Positions 1-11,691 of a DNA stretch of 64,000 nt are shown one piece after another (within the stretch, counting starts at the first letter, position 1; each line of letters opens with the position of its first letter). A program made the position numbers and the translations under genes. The stretch covers positions 1 through 64,000 of the forward strand of contig NZ_CP074112.1 of assembly GCF_024584785.1 (NCBI RefSeq). The letters are read 5' to 3'. The stretch comes from Idiomarina loihiensis (GTDB taxonomy: Bacteria; Pseudomonadota; Gammaproteobacteria; Enterobacterales; Alteromonadaceae). The notes below the pieces were generated by a model that worked only from the letters and a program-made list of their open reading frames with translations, searched no databases and was not told where the DNA came from.

Positions 1-16
1 CGTTCTTTAACAATAT
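1..16 (+). promoter_or_regulatory. boxA-like antitermination element in rRNA leader
   Basis: The window opens with TTCTTTAACAAT, close to the boxA element of rRNA leaders (TGCTCTTTAACA), which recruits Nus factors to prevent premature termination. The same element recurs before the 23S gene near 2231. The rRNA promoters must lie upstream of the window. Confidence 0.55.
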
Positions 17-26
17 ACCAAGCCAA

Positions 27-46
27 GCAAACTGTGTGGGCACTTA
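27..46 (+). other. 5' arm of pre-16S processing stem
   Basis: This stretch is nearly fully complementary to 1741-1760 just after the 16S gene, with one mismatch and one G-T wobble. Together the arms would form the long stem that RNase III cuts to release pre-16S rRNA. The pairing is read from the sequence; the RNase III role is family knowledge. Confidence 0.6.
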
Positions 47-176
47 CCGGATTCAGGCAGAGAAGCATCTTCGGATGCAACAAAGGTCATTAACTTGATC
101 ACCTGACTGATTGGAAAAGTGCTTAACAAATTAGATTTTATTAAGTCATTGATTCAATGGGTCGATTAAACACTTT

Positions 177-1720
<1,544 letters not shown>

Positions 1721-1740
1721 TGAAAAAGCCTTGAAGAAGT

Positions 1741-1760
1741 TAAGTGCTCACACAGATTGC
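1741..1760 (+). other. 3' arm of pre-16S processing stem
   Basis: Complementary to 27-46 across the 16S gene (TAAGTG against CACTTA, then CACACAG against CTGTGTG), so it forms the other half of the likely RNase III stem. Confidence 0.6.
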
Positions 1761-1790
1761 CTGGTTTGGTAGATGTAACGGATAGAAACT

Positions 1791-1867
<77 letters not shown>

Positions 1868-2000
1868 CTTCTGCGGTTATGCTGCGTTGGAAAGCCACTC
1901 ACATACTGATGTATGCTTCGTGCGTTCCCGCCTTGCCTAACCTTGAAGTTAGCCTTATCGGTTTGTTGGTTTGGTTATTGTGTTTGGTTTGTTGTTTTTA

Positions 2001-2028
2001 CGAATAACGAACAACGAATAACGAACAG
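2001..2028 (+). repeat. four tandem 7-bp units CGAAYAR in the ITS
   Basis: Four head-to-tail heptamers: CGAATAA, CGAACAA, CGAATAA, CGAACAG. A related cluster follows tRNA-Ala at 2136-2165. The period is exactly seven bases and the units vary only at positions 5 and 7. A T/G-rich stretch just upstream (TTTGTTGTTTTTACG) is partly complementary to the units. Function is unknown. Confidence 0.7.
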
Positions 2029-2030
2029 CG

Positions 2031-2047
2031 ACAGGCCTACGGCCTGT
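2031..2047 (+). repeat. perfect hairpin abutting tRNA-Ala
   Basis: ACAGGCC-TAC-GGCCTGT is a 7-bp perfect stem with a 3-nt loop. It ends at the base immediately before the tRNA-Ala 5' end (2048). It may influence 5' processing of the tRNA, which is inference. Confidence 0.6.
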
Positions 2048-2123
2048 GGGGCCATAGCTCAGCTGGGAGAGCGCCTGCCTTGCACGCAGGAGGTCAGCGG
2101 TTCGATCCCGCTTGGCTCCACCA
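2048..2123 (+). tRNA. alaT: tRNA-Ala (anticodon TGC)
   Basis: A 76-nt cloverleaf with encoded CCA. The acceptor begins GGGGCCA, the D arm has AGCTCAGCTGG, the anticodon stem CCTGC/GCAGG encloses the TGC anticodon, and the T arm has GGTTCGATCC. This is the second tRNA of the 16S-23S spacer in the standard Ile-Ala order. Confidence 0.97.
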
Positions 2124-2135
2124 TTTCTTAGTTAT

Positions 2136-2165
2136 CGAACAGCGAAGCGTACGAATAACGAATCA
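2136..2165 (+). repeat. second cluster of CGAAYAR-like heptamers
   Basis: CGAACAG, CGAAGCG, a two-base break, then CGAATAA and CGAATCA. These are the same units as at 2001-2028 on the other side of tRNA-Ala, so the tRNA is flanked by two copies of one repeat family. Confidence 0.6.
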
Positions 2166-2230
2166 CGTTTCTATCCAAAGTTAGCGATAAACATTCTCAC
2201 GAGAATCTTTATCAGTAACTTGATGTTACA

Positions 2231-2245
2231 CCGCTCTTTAACAAT
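2231..2245 (+). promoter_or_regulatory. boxA-like element before 23S rRNA
   Basis: CCGCTCTTTAACAAT matches the boxA antitermination element, and in E. coli such an element also precedes the 23S gene. It lies about 130 nt before the 23S 5' end in the spacer that follows tRNA-Ala. Confidence 0.65.
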
Positions 2246-2376
2246 ATGAACAAGCTGATTGTAATAAAGTAATGAAATGCCACTCTACTTGAATCCAAAA
2301 ATGGTAGAGGCGTATCGAACTTGTGTACAGCAAAGAAACAGCCCATAGAGCTCGAATAAACATTTTCGGGTTGTAT

Positions 2377-5257
<2,881 letters not shown>

Positions 5258-5375
5258 TACAACACCGAAGGTGTTTAGGGCTGTAGCCAAGACATAAGTT
5301 CGAGCTTCTACTAGGCTCAACTAGAGTGGTGCATTACTGGCACGACAATCAGCGAATTCATATTGTACAAGTTTA

Positions 5376-5493
5376 CGCCTGGCGGCAATAGCGAAGTGGA
5401 ACCACCTGATCCATTCCGAACTCAGAAGTGAAACGCTTCCGCGCCGATGGTAGTGTAGGGTCTCCCTATGCGAGAGTAGGTCACCGCCAGGCA
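5376..5493 (+). rRNA. rrf: 5S ribosomal RNA
   Basis: A 5S gene of about 118 nt. The helix I strands GCCTGGCGGC and GCCGCCAGGC-type ends pair, and the conserved core CCGAACTCAGAAGTGAAACG is present. It follows the 23S gene by about 118 nt and is followed at once by the operon terminator. Confidence 0.95.
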
Positions 5494-5505
5494 CCAAATA
5501 CGAAC

Positions 5506-5535
5506 AACCCCTAGCAGCTATGCTAGGGGTTTTTT
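5506..5535 (+). terminator. intrinsic terminator of the rRNA operon
   Basis: AACCCCTAGCA-GCTA-TGCTAGGGGTT forms an 11-bp perfect stem with a 4-nt loop followed by six T residues. This is a textbook Rho-independent terminator 12 nt after the 5S gene. Confidence 0.93.
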
Positions 5536-5651
5536 CGTTGCGTGGTCGAAAAGATCGCGCAGAGCGTCCAATAATCTTAACTTTCTGTCTGTTCGTCTCA
5601 TAAATCTGCATAAACATTGAACTATGTTAAATTTATATGCAGTCTCAGACT

Positions 5652-5679
5652 TTGGTCATATTGCTTTATGATCTATACA
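5652..5679 (+). promoter_or_regulatory. candidate sigma70 promoter of the TonB-dependent receptor
   Basis: TTGGTC (5652-5657), a 16-nt spacer and TATACA (5674-5679) resemble -35 and -10 boxes. They stand about 80 nt before the receptor start codon in the AT-rich gap after the rRNA terminator. Nothing else recognisable is in 5536-5760. Confidence 0.35.
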
Positions 5680-5760
5680 AGAAGATACTGATGTATATAA
5701 AAGAATAAATGTACTGCTAATATGTACTTTGATTTTTATAATAATCAGCAGGAGAAGAAC

Positions 5761-7119
5761 ATGAAATACGCGAAGTTAAGTTATCTGATTGCGGGAGCGT
5801 TAGCAGTTCCATCAGCTTTAATGACTCATTCAGCACTTGCCCAAGAGGCTTCAGTAGAAGCTGAAGAAACCATCCAAGTAGTAGGTTCTCGTTTATCGGT
5901 ACGCACAGCGACTGACGGTTCGGCGCCAGTAGATATCATCAGTGGTGAAGATCTTGCGGCTAGCGGCATCACTGAAACGGCACGTGCATTACAATACGCA
6001 GTGCCTAGTTTTAACTTCCCATCGTCATCGATTACCGACGGTTCAGATGCCGTTCGCCCAGCGTCATTACGTGGTTTATCTCCTGATCACACACTCGTCT
6101 TGATTAACGGCAAGCGTCGTCACAGTAGTGCTCTCGTGCATTTAAATGGTACTACCGGACGTGGTAGTTCCAACGTCGATTTGAACGCAATCCCTATCTC
6201 ATCCATCAAGCGCATTGAAGTTCTTCGTGATGGTGCAGCTGCACTATACGGTTCTGATGCAATTGCCGGGGTGATCAACATTGTACTCAAAGATCAATCA
6301 GAAGGCGGCTCAATAACAGCTAATGCAGGCCAAACTTATATTGGTGATGGTGACCAATATAAAGTACATGGTAACACTGGATTTGCGCTGGGTGACGATG
6401 GATCTTTGATGTTAGCGTTTGAATACCATCATAAAAATAAAACTAATCGTGCCGGTCCTGATCCACGCCAGCAATATGAGTTAATTAATGGTGAAGAAGA
6501 TCCACGCGAAGAAACCTTCAACAGATTAAGTCATCATGTTGGTGATGCTTCGTTTGAAAACAAAGCCATCTTCTTTAACGCTAATATGGCAGCTGGTAAC
6601 GAAGGCGAATTGTACGCCTTTGGTGGATACAGTGATAGAACATCGCAATCTGGTGCATTCTATCGTCGTGCTTTAGACAACCGTAACTTAACAGAAGTCT
6701 ATCCGGATGGTTATCTGCCGCTTCTTACCCCAGAAACATCAGATTTTTCTGTAGTTGGTGGTTATAAATTCCTATTAGCTGATTGGAACGTAGATGCCAG
6801 CGTAGGTATGGGCACCAGTGAGTTCCAATATCGCTTGGAGAATTCGTTAAACGCATCTTTTGGTCCGTCAACGCCAACAGAATTTGATGCAGGTACTCTA
6901 GAACTGAATGAAGTTAATGCTAGCGTTGACGTTCAGCGGTTCTTCCCGTTTGTAAATAACTCAGATTTGTCGGTAGCTTTCGGGCTTAGCTATCGTGAGA
7001 ACACTTATAAGATTTCAGCGGGAGAGCCAGCATCTTATGAGAACGGCGGTTACGATGGGCGTCCAGGAGGTAGCCAAGGTTTCACTGGGTTTAAACCTGA
7101 GTCTGAAGTAGATGAATGA
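5761..7119 (+). pseudogene. TonB-dependent receptor, 5' part (split by IS)
   Basis: Outer-membrane active-transport receptor, N-terminal part. The start is ATG 5761, preceded by AGGAG at 5750-5754; a longer frame opens at 5722 but has no ribosome site. Residues 1-27 form a signal peptide (cleavage after ALA, before QEA). A TonB-box-like ETIQVVG follows near 36-42, then a plug domain with LRGLSPDHTLVLINGKRR near 105-122 and a repeat-rich beta-barrel start. The frame runs into the IS at 7118 and stops at a TGA made at the junction (7117-7119), leaving 452 residues. Joined to 8432-9480, it gives an in-frame 801-residue protein. The substrate cannot be told. The truncated barrel is unlikely to function. 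Confidence 0.9.
7110..7117 (+). repeat. target-site duplication, left copy
   Basis: AGATGAAT stands directly outside the left IS end and is repeated at 8424-8431. Eight bases is the usual duplication for IS256-family transposition, so the insertion happened by standard transposition. Confidence 0.9.
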
Positions 7120-8423
7120 GACTGTAAAAGATTTTGTGTAAATGGCTGGTTTCACTGTTAAATCCGATCCTGATATATAATCTCGAACTGTGCCATCGCT
7201 GGCTTCCAGTTGCGTATGGGCATAGTCCACTTTTTTGAAGCCTGATGCAAGGCCAAGTACAGCACCTTCATGACGGCTTCGTCGTTAGGGAACGACCGGC
7301 GAGTTTTGGTGATTTTGCGCAGTGACGCATTCAGCGACTCAATGGCATTGGTGGTATAAATGGCCTTGCGTATCTCAACTGGGTAGTCGAAGAACACACT
7401 TAAGCGCTCCCAGTTTGCCCGCCATGAGCGACTGATGGTGGGATGCTCAGAGTCCCATGTCGAGGCGAAATTTTCTAGTGCCTGCTCGGCTTCAGCGCGA
7501 GTAGCCGCGCCATAAATGAGTTTTAAATCAGCGGCAATAGTCTTGCGCTGTTTCCAGTTTACGTACCGCAGAGAGTGGCGAATTTGGTGCACAATGCACA
7601 GTTGCACTTGAGTCTTCGGGTAAACCGCCTCAATGGCTTCAGGGAAGCCTTTAAGGCCATCGCAGCAGGCAATGAAGATATCGTCTACACCACGGTTTTT
7701 CAGCTCGTTCATTACCGATAGCCAGAATTTAGCGCCTTCAGTTTGAGCCATCCACAGCCCGAGCAGCTCTTTTTCACCGTCAGTGTTGATGCCAAGCGCT
7801 AGGTACACTGACTTATTCTGTACAACACCAGAATCACGGCTGCGAACGACTAGACAATCAAGGTAAACAACTGGGTACAGCTTTGCCAACGGACGATGCT
7901 GCCAGGCCTTGACCTCGTCCATGACGGCGTTGGTCACCTGAGAAATGAACGTCGGCGAGACTTCAACACCATAGGCTTCTTCAAGGTATGCTTGAATGTC
8001 ACGAGTAGTCATGCCACGCGCATACAATGCTATGATGCGCTCATCAAATCCATTCAGCTGGCGTTCGCCTTTGCGAACTAACTTGGGCTCAAAACTACCG
8101 TTACGGTCACGAGGAATATCTAGTTCGACATCGCCATTGATGCTACGAACAGTTTTCTTGGTTTTACCATTACGAGAGTTGCCGCTGTTGTTGCCGGCTG
8201 AGACATTTGGTGCGTAGCCTAAATGAGCTTCCATTTCAGCCTCTAGCACCCGCTCTGCCACCTTCTTGGTAAGCTGTTTGAGTAGGCCGGCTTCGCCTAA
8301 GATGTCTTCTGGGGAATCACAGCCGTCCAGCAGCTGGTCGATGAGTTTGTCTGATATTGGCATTCTGATATCCTTCTTCGATATTGTTAAGAATGCCATT
8401 TACACAGATATTTTTACACTCTC
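7118..8423 (-). mobile_element. IS256-family insertion sequence, 1306 bp
   Basis: A complete insertion sequence. The left end begins GAGACTGTAAAAGATTTTG and the right end, read on the minus strand, begins GAGAGTGTAAAAATATCTG. The two 29-bp terminal inverted repeats agree at 24 positions, the inner 12 bases being identical. One transposase gene on the minus strand fills the element, and the ends are flanked by the 8-bp repeat AGATGAAT. Intact ends and gene suggest a recent, possibly still active insertion. It lies antisense inside the TonB-dependent receptor gene. Confidence 0.93.
7158..8363 (-). CDS. IS256-family transposase (DDE, Mutator type)
   Basis: Transposase of 401 residues that would cut and join the ends of this IS. 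The catalytic triad is visible: D169 in YLDCLVV, D235 in ACCDGLKGFPEAI and E342 in TTNAIESLNA, with the family C-x2-H segment LCIVHQIRHS between. The start ATG at 8363 was chosen because AAGGA lies seven bases upstream. An ATG 36 nt earlier falls in the inverted repeat and has no ribosome site. Length is normal for the family, and no frameshift or stop is seen. Confidence 0.93.
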   Translation of the reverse strand: MPISDKLIDQLLDGCDSPEDILGEAGLLKQLTKKVAERVLEAEMEAHLGYAPNVSAGNNSGNSRNGKTKKTVRSINGDVELDIPRDRNGSFEPKLVRKGERQLNGFDERIIALYARGMTTRDIQAYLEEAYGVEVSPTFISQVTNAVMDEVKAWQHRPLAKLYPVVYLDCLVVRSRDSGVVQNKSVYLALGINTDGEKELLGLWMAQTEGAKFWLSVMNELKNRGVDDIFIACCDGLKGFPEAIEAVYPKTQVQLCIVHQIRHSLRYVNWKQRKTIAADLKLIYGAATRAEAEQALENFASTWDSEHPTISRSWRANWERLSVFFDYPVEIRKAIYTTNAIESLNASLRKITKTRRSFPNDEAVMKVLYLALHQASKKWTMPIRNWKPAMAQFEIIYQDRI

Positions 8424-8431
8424 AGATGAAT
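8424..8431 (+). repeat. target-site duplication, right copy
   Basis: AGATGAAT directly follows the right inverted repeat and matches 7110-7117. Deleting the IS plus one copy rejoins codons GAA-TCG and restores the receptor frame. Confidence 0.9.
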
Positions 8432-9480
8432 CGCGTGATAACGTGGGTTTGTATGTAGAGCTTGAAAACATGCTGACTACTCAGTTTCAATGGGGTGCAG
8501 CAGTTCGTTATGAAGACTATTCAGACTTCGGTAACAATACCAGCTGGAAGATCTCGGGCCGTTATGATGTGACTGATCAGTTCGCTATTCGAGCTACCGC
8601 GAACACCGGTTTCCGCGCTCCTAGTGTGCAGCAAATCTATTTCACGAATATCTCAACTCTGTTTGTTAACCGTAACGGTGAGTTAGTACCTGAACAGTCA
8701 GGTACCTTCAATAACATAAGCCCGGTAGCTCAAGCACTGCAGTTAGGTGCGCTACAACCAGAAGAGTCACAAAGCTTAAGCTTTGGTTTGGTTTGGAGTG
8801 GCGACGATGGCCTGTCAGTAACAGTTGATGCCTTCCAAATTGATATCGATGATCGAATCATTCTCTCTAGCTCGCTAATTCCAAGCGATTCTCCCGCAGT
8901 TGCTGCAGCGCTTGCGGCAGCTGGTGCAGATAACGCACGCTTCTTTATTAACGCAGTAGATACCTCAAGCCGTGGTGTGGATGTGGTGGCAACCCAAGAG
9001 TTCGATGTTGGTAGCTCGCTACTCAAAACGCAATTGGCTTATGGCTATAATAAAACGGAAGTGGATGGTGTTAACCTACCAACTATTTTGGATGGTTTAG
9101 AAGATAAACTGTTTGATAATGTGGAACAAACCCGCATGACTCGTTCAGTACCGCGGCATAGCGGCTCGTTATCTTTTACCTCGATTGTTGAAGATTTTGA
9201 AACTCGTTTGGGCTTCAATTACTTTGGCGATTACATGTTAGAGAATAATGCTGGGCTACAAACTGAGTTTAGCGGTAAATGGGTAGTTGATTTTTCCGTG
9301 AAGTATAAAATGGATGACAACTTATCTTTCAATGTGGGTGTACAAAACTTGCTGGACGAATACCCAGATAAGCAGGACCCATCAAACCAGTTTAATGGTA
9401 TCTTTATGTATCCAAATACTAACGCACCGTTTGGTTTCAATGGTGGCTACTATTATGGTGAAGTGACTTATAGTTTTTAA
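8432..9480 (+). pseudogene. TonB-dependent receptor, 3' part (split by IS)
   Basis: C-terminal beta-barrel half of the receptor begun at 5761. It contains barrel strands such as WGAAVRYEDYS and the conserved TANTGFRAPSVQQIY segment, then NVGVQNLLDEYPDKQDP near the end. The protein ends in the aromatic GEVTYSF expected of an outer-membrane barrel. The open frame extends back into antisense IS sequence (from 8266), but that part is not receptor and lacks a start with a ribosome site. No stop or frameshift has accumulated, so decay after the insertion is slight. Confidence 0.88.
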
Positions 9481-9506
9481 TAGCTAAAAATCGCTAATTA
9501 TTGGTC

Positions 9507-9544
9507 AAAGCCGCTAACCTAGGTTAGCGGCTTTTTCTTTTTCA
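9507..9544 (+). terminator. intrinsic terminator after the receptor gene
   Basis: AAAGCCGCTAACCT followed directly by AGGTTAGCGGCTTT is a perfect 14-bp palindrome, continued by TTTCTTTTTC. It begins 27 nt after the receptor stop. The A-rich upstream arm means it could act on both strands. Confidence 0.88.
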
Positions 9545-9636
9545 TCTTATAAATCTATATTAAACAAAGCGTTATTAATTTCGGCATGGTAATTGCTTTA
9601 TACCTTATGAGGTTTCTATCTTTTAGAGGATAAGCA

Positions 9637-9948
9637 ATGAACAAACAATCATCATGGTTATGGATACTATTAGGATTATTTGCCTTAGTTGTTTTTGGCG
9701 ATGAACTATTGGCTATTGTTGGGGCTATTATTGGAGTGATTTTCAGTGTTGGCTTCGCTGGATTATTGATACTTACCATCGCAGCGGTTGTGTTTGGCGC
9801 GGTGCTAGTAGTTGGTGGTAGTGTTGCAGTAGCGCTACTCGCAGCCGGTGTCGCTTTAGCTGCGGTCTTATTTAGTTGGTTATGGCCCTATTTATTGGTC
9901 GGTTTTATTATCTATCTAATGGTACGAAAACGCCCTAAAACTGTGTAA
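9637..9948 (+). CDS. small hydrophobic membrane protein, unknown function
   Basis: A 103-residue protein that I do not recognise. Nearly all of it is hydrophobic. A first segment (about 8-23) is followed by a charged DE pair, then three more stretches rich in Gly, Ala and Val (about 26-50, 52-75, 78-97), and a basic tail RKRPKTV. Three or four inner-membrane helices are likely. The start ATG has GAGGAT seven bases upstream. It lies 35 nt before the PCu(A)C gene on the same strand and probably shares its transcript, so a role at the envelope is a fair guess but no more. Confidence 0.7.
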   Translation: MNKQSSWLWILLGLFALVVFGDELLAIVGAIIGVIFSVGFAGLLILTIAAVVFGAVLVVGGSVAVALLAAGVALAAVLFSWLWPYLLVGFIIYLMVRKRPKTV

Positions 9949-9983
9949 ACTTGTTATCAAATAATAACAAGGTGAGCAAAATC

Positions 9984-10409
9984 ATGTGGCGTATTCTATT
10001 GGCACTGGTATTTCTTGGTGGTGGTATTAGCCTAGTTGCGGCTGCAGAAGTAGAAATCAGTAATGTATGGATGAAAGAATCCATTCCTGGTACTGAGAAC
10101 GGAGCAGCCTATTTTACGATCAGTAATAGCTCGGCTGCACCAGTCGTCTTGATCGGTGCCAATACTGATGCTGCTCGGGCCACCGAGGTACATCAACACG
10201 TTATGCGTGATGGTATGATGCGGATGCGCAGAGTACCAGAATTAGTGATAGAGCCCAATCAGACCCTAGTGTTTCAGCCGGGCGGCTATCACTTGATGCT
10301 ATTTGGTGTAAAAAAAGCGTTTAAGCCAGGCGAAACGGTCGATTTTGTTTTAGAGTTTAATGATGGTGATACAGCCACTATGACTGCTGTAGTCAAAACA
10401 ATACGATGA
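9984..10409 (+). CDS. PCu(A)C-domain periplasmic copper chaperone
   Basis: A 141-residue exported protein of the PCu(A)C family (formerly DUF461). Members bind Cu(I) in the periplasm and pass it on, often to cytochrome c oxidase. A signal peptide covers about residues 1-21 (ending AAA). The metal motif is visible as His and Met residues in EVHQHVMRDGMMRMR and the later H-x-M in GGYHLMLFG. ATG 9984 was chosen because AAGGTG lies nine bases upstream; TTG 9951 and GTG 9972 are weaker options. It sits between a small membrane protein and an outer-membrane protein. Copper specificity is family knowledge. Confidence 0.88.
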   Translation: MWRILLALVFLGGGISLVAAAEVEISNVWMKESIPGTENGAAYFTISNSSAAPVVLIGANTDAARATEVHQHVMRDGMMRMRRVPELVIEPNQTLVFQPGGYHLMLFGVKKAFKPGETVDFVLEFNDGDTATMTAVVKTIR

Positions 10410-10423
10410 AAGGATGAGCATTA

Positions 10424-11173
10424 ATGAGAAAACTAGCTACTGCGTTAGTACTACCCGCATTGCTGTTAGGTGCCAATGCACAAGCAGATACCATTTTAGG
10501 GATTTATGCCGGTGGCCAATATTGGGACACCAGTAACTCGGGTAATTTTGGCTCAGGTAATGGTACTCAAGGATTTAATTTTGCTGACGAAACGCAAAAC
10601 AGTTTTTACGTCGCACTAGAGCATCCGATTCCATTGTTGCCAAACTTTAAGGTGCGCCGCAACGATTTAACGACCTACGGTGTCACCACGCTTGGTAGCG
10701 ATTTTAGTTATAACGGCATCGGTTACAGTGCGGGCACAACCCTAAACAGCAGTGTCGATTTAACCCATACTGACTACACGTTGTACTACGAAATTTTTGA
10801 TAACGATTTACTGAGTGTTGATTTAGGTATAACAGCGAAACAAGTGGATGGTTTATTGGCAGTAAGAGACGCTACTGCCGAAAACAGTTTAGATGCCGAC
10901 GGTTGGATCCCAACCGGTTATGCTCAAGTGCGGGTCGGCATTCCTGCCACAGATCTTACGCTATATGGCTTAGCCAATGCGGTTTCTATTGATGATAGCA
11001 GCGTACGTGACATTGAAGCTGGTATTGAATATCGCTTAGTAGATAGCTTGGCGGTGAATTTAAATCTGCAACTGGGCTACCGGGATATCACGATTGAACT
11101 AGACGACTTAGATAACATCTATTCAGATATTCAGTTTAAAGGCCCTTACCTTGGCTTAGAAATCCATTTCTAA
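10424..11173 (+). CDS. outer-membrane beta-barrel protein, TIGR04219-like
   Basis: A 249-residue protein with a signal peptide (1-21, cleavage after ANAQA) and a repetitive amphipathic pattern typical of an 8-10 strand barrel. It ends in GPYLGLEIHF, with a terminal Phe as recognised by the barrel-assembly machinery. It resembles the uncharacterised TIGR04219 outer-membrane family, whose function is not known. AAGGATGAG lies just before the ATG. It is 14 nt after the PCu(A)C gene and is the last gene of that group. Confidence 0.78.
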   Translation: MRKLATALVLPALLLGANAQADTILGIYAGGQYWDTSNSGNFGSGNGTQGFNFADETQNSFYVALEHPIPLLPNFKVRRNDLTTYGVTTLGSDFSYNGIGYSAGTTLNSSVDLTHTDYTLYYEIFDNDLLSVDLGITAKQVDGLLAVRDATAENSLDADGWIPTGYAQVRVGIPATDLTLYGLANAVSIDDSSVRDIEAGIEYRLVDSLAVNLNLQLGYRDITIELDDLDNIYSDIQFKGPYLGLEIHF

Positions 11174-11196
11174 GCGCTCTGCAAGTTGATGGAGCC

Positions 11197-11691
11197 TTAA
11201 TAATAAGGCGTTACTGTGGCGGCTGTCATTCGATAGCCGACCACGGCTACATCCCCTTCCACGCGTTCAACCTTAATAACTCCTTCTACCCATACGGCAT
11301 CAAAAGTATCTTCGTACTTCACCCCTTCAGCAAAATCAACCAACACAATTTGATTTGGTGGTGGTGGTGGCACGTGTACACAAGCGCCAAAATAAGGAAC
11401 CAACAGAAACTGTGTGACTTTCTCCGCGTCACCTTCTAACTGCACCACATAGCCAGGAATCTTTATTTTCTTGCCATCTAGCTCGGCTACCATTGGGGCA
11501 TCAAGTTCAGGTTGATTAGCTAATTCGGGATTGGCATCATAAAAAGCTTGGCTTCGAACAGGCGGGGGCTTATAACCTGGGGGAACCAGTTCTTTCCACT
11601 GTGTATTCACATAGTCATCGGCAGCGAAAGCCGGCACGATTGCCGCCAAGCTTACCAGTAATAACGCAACATATTGACGAAATTTGATCAT
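11197..11691 (-). CDS. DUF3299 periplasmic protein
   Basis: A 164-residue exported protein with signal peptide 1-23 (ending AFA). It matches the DUF3299 pattern: an early W-x-E-L-x-P-P-G-Y segment, then KKIKIPGYVVQLEG, then FLLVPYFGACVHVPPPPPNQ with a lone Cys and His. Function is unknown, but family members often sit with FtsX-type ABC transporters and metal-response genes. Its ATG overlaps the permease stop as ATGA, so the two are translationally coupled. Third gene of the minus-strand operon 13632-11197. Confidence 0.82.
   Translation of the reverse strand: MIKFRQYVALLLVSLAAIVPAFAADDYVNTQWKELVPPGYKPPPVRSQAFYDANPELANQPELDAPMVAELDGKKIKIPGYVVQLEGDAEKVTQFLLVPYFGACVHVPPPPPNQIVLVDFAEGVKYEDTFDAVWVEGVIKVERVEGDVAVVGYRMTAATVTPYY

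Noticed and set aside
1913-2131. 72-codon frame across the 16S-23S spacer and tRNA-Ala
   Set aside because: It reads through the repeats and the tRNA; no plausible product.
5321-5617. 98-codon minus-strand frame over 5S and the operon terminator
   Set aside because: It overlaps the 5S gene and a strong terminator.
8266-9480. 404-codon frame joining antisense IS sequence to the receptor 3' half
   Set aside because: The first 55 codons are the transposase gene read backwards. It is a chance read-through, not a natural fusion, though expression of a barrel fragment cannot be excluded.
11194-11209. GCCTTA-ATAA-TAAGGC as terminator between the TIGR04219-like and DUF3299 genes
   Set aside because: The stem is only 6 bp and AT-rich, lacks a T-run, and includes the DUF3299 stop codon.
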